Origin: Solirubrobacterales bacterium | Lineage (GTDB): Bacteria > Actinomycetota > Thermoleophilia > Solirubrobacterales > Solirubrobacteraceae | DNA length: 5,917 bases | Direction: 5' to 3' | NCBI GenBank assembly: GCA_026392325.1 | Contig: JAPLCH010000013.1 | Coordinates: 2,089-8,005, forward strand | Part shown: positions 5,440-5,917 of the stretch, one piece after another | How positions within the stretch are numbered: position 1 is the first letter of the stretch | Layout: each line of letters opens with the position of its first letter | Program-made: the position numbers and the translations under genes | The notes under the pieces: generated by a model | The model's database searches: none | What the model was told of the DNA's origin: nothing | Seen by the model: the letters and a program-made list of their open reading frames with translations, nothing else

Positions 5440-5917
5440 TACTCGGCCCATGCTGCCGCACCCCCACGTCTGGGGTCGCCAGCTCCATTCAGACCACCGT
5501 CATCCGCGCGGGAAACTGCCTGAACCCCGCCAAAGAAGAGGTTGGGTGCCCGGAACTGGGCAAGGCCATGCCCGAGGCTGCTGATTGCGTCGACGTCAAC
5601 TCCCGGTTCGGCGTAGACAATGCCGTCCTCCAAATGCATGCGCGGTGCCTGTACAGCCTCACTTACGCCCATTCCCTTGTCCAGTACTCCAATGATGGTC
5701 TGGACTATCGCGGAGCGGATGCGATTCGATCCGGCGCTTCCCACGGCCAGCAGTGGCCCGCTCTCATCGACGACGATCGTCGGCGTCATCATGCTCGGCA
5801 GTCGGCGACCTGGAGGATGCTTGTGAAAGCCGTGTGGGTTCAGGTCCTGTTCTCCCAACATGTTGTTCAGGTGAATGCCAGTCCCTGGCACTACAACCCC
5901 CGAGCTGGACCCGTTCG
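5439..5917 (-). CDS. ggt: Gamma-glutamyltransferase, C-terminal part of the small subunit (5' partial)
   Basis: The frame is open from the right edge to a TAA at 5441-5439 and gives about 159 residues. It holds late hallmarks of the family: VVPGTGIHLNNMLGE, GRRLPSMMTPTIVV, LAVGSAGSNRIRSAI, EAVQAPRMHLEDG, and DPRRGG near the end. These enzymes move the gamma-glutamyl group of glutathione and related compounds to water or amino acids; bacterial members are usually exported and self-cleave at a Thr to form two subunits. That Thr and the signal peptide lie outside the window. Where E. coli has Ser-Ser in its substrate-binding loop (LSSMSPT), this protein has Pro-Ser, and the E. coli Gly-Gly of TGSPGGSR reads Gly-Ser (VGSAGSNR). 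Such variants occur in homologues and do not by themselves mean loss of function. The only start inside the window, a GTG at 5891, falls in the middle of a conserved motif and is not the true start. The gene overlaps the lipoprotein gene by one base. Confidence 0.93.
   Translation of the reverse strand, partial: NGSSSGVVVPGTGIHLNNMLGEQDLNPHGFHKHPPGRRLPSMMTPTIVVDESGPLLAVGSAGSNRIRSAIVQTIIGVLDKGMGVSEAVQAPRMHLEDGIVYAEPGVDVDAISSLGHGLAQFRAPNLFFGGVQAVSRADDGGLNGAGDPRRGGAAAWAE

Noticed and set aside
5889..5917. Possible start of the gamma-glutamyltransferase inside the window at the GTG at 5891
   Set aside because: The frame continues upstream to the window edge as NGSSSGVV, which belongs with the conserved VVPGTGIHLNN motif, so the gene is cut by the window rather than truncated.

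Overview
The window is a compact, gene-dense piece of a bacterial chromosome, probably from an actinobacterium. This is an inference. It rests on the moderately high G+C (roughly 60% by eye), the mix of protein families, and three start codons that sit 7-8 bases after a TANNNT-type -10 hexamer, which is the layout of leaderless transcripts common in Actinomycetota. The lineage below phylum cannot be fixed from what is visible. I see no tRNA or rRNA gene, insertion sequence, CRISPR array or phage gene. No gene-free stretch exceeds 300 bases; the longest is the 82-base divergent spacer at 4252-4333.

Layout from left to right. (1) The 3' end of a plus-strand gene (1-203), possibly a SAM-dependent methyltransferase. 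(2) A minus-strand gene (226-1290) for an exported, cysteine- and proline-rich protein with a strongly basic, histone H1-like C-terminal tail. (3) A minus-strand pair of light-driven DNA repair genes: a class I deoxyribodipyrimidine photolyase (2839-4251, upstream) and an iron-sulfur photolyase/cryptochrome of the bacterial (6-4) photolyase type (1347-2828, downstream), only 10 bases apart. (4) A divergent plus-strand gene for a stand-alone Lon substrate-binding domain protein (4334-4990). (5) A minus-strand pair entering from the right edge: the C-terminal part of a gamma-glutamyltransferase (5439-5917) and a small lipoprotein (5008-5439), overlapping in a TAATG junction.

The photolyase pair is the functional centre. 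If both proteins act as their families suggest, one transcript encodes enzymes for the two main UV photoproducts, cyclobutane pyrimidine dimers and (6-4) photoproducts. Residue mapping shows departures in the electron-transfer paths of both enzymes: a Tyr in place of the middle Trp of the class I triad, and a Gly and a Phe at two electron-transfer positions of the iron-sulfur enzyme. The catalytic and metal-binding residues are otherwise retained. The two convergent gene junctions each carry a short GC-rich hairpin without a T run. I do not see an evidently new multi-gene system; the least explained item is the secreted polybasic protein.
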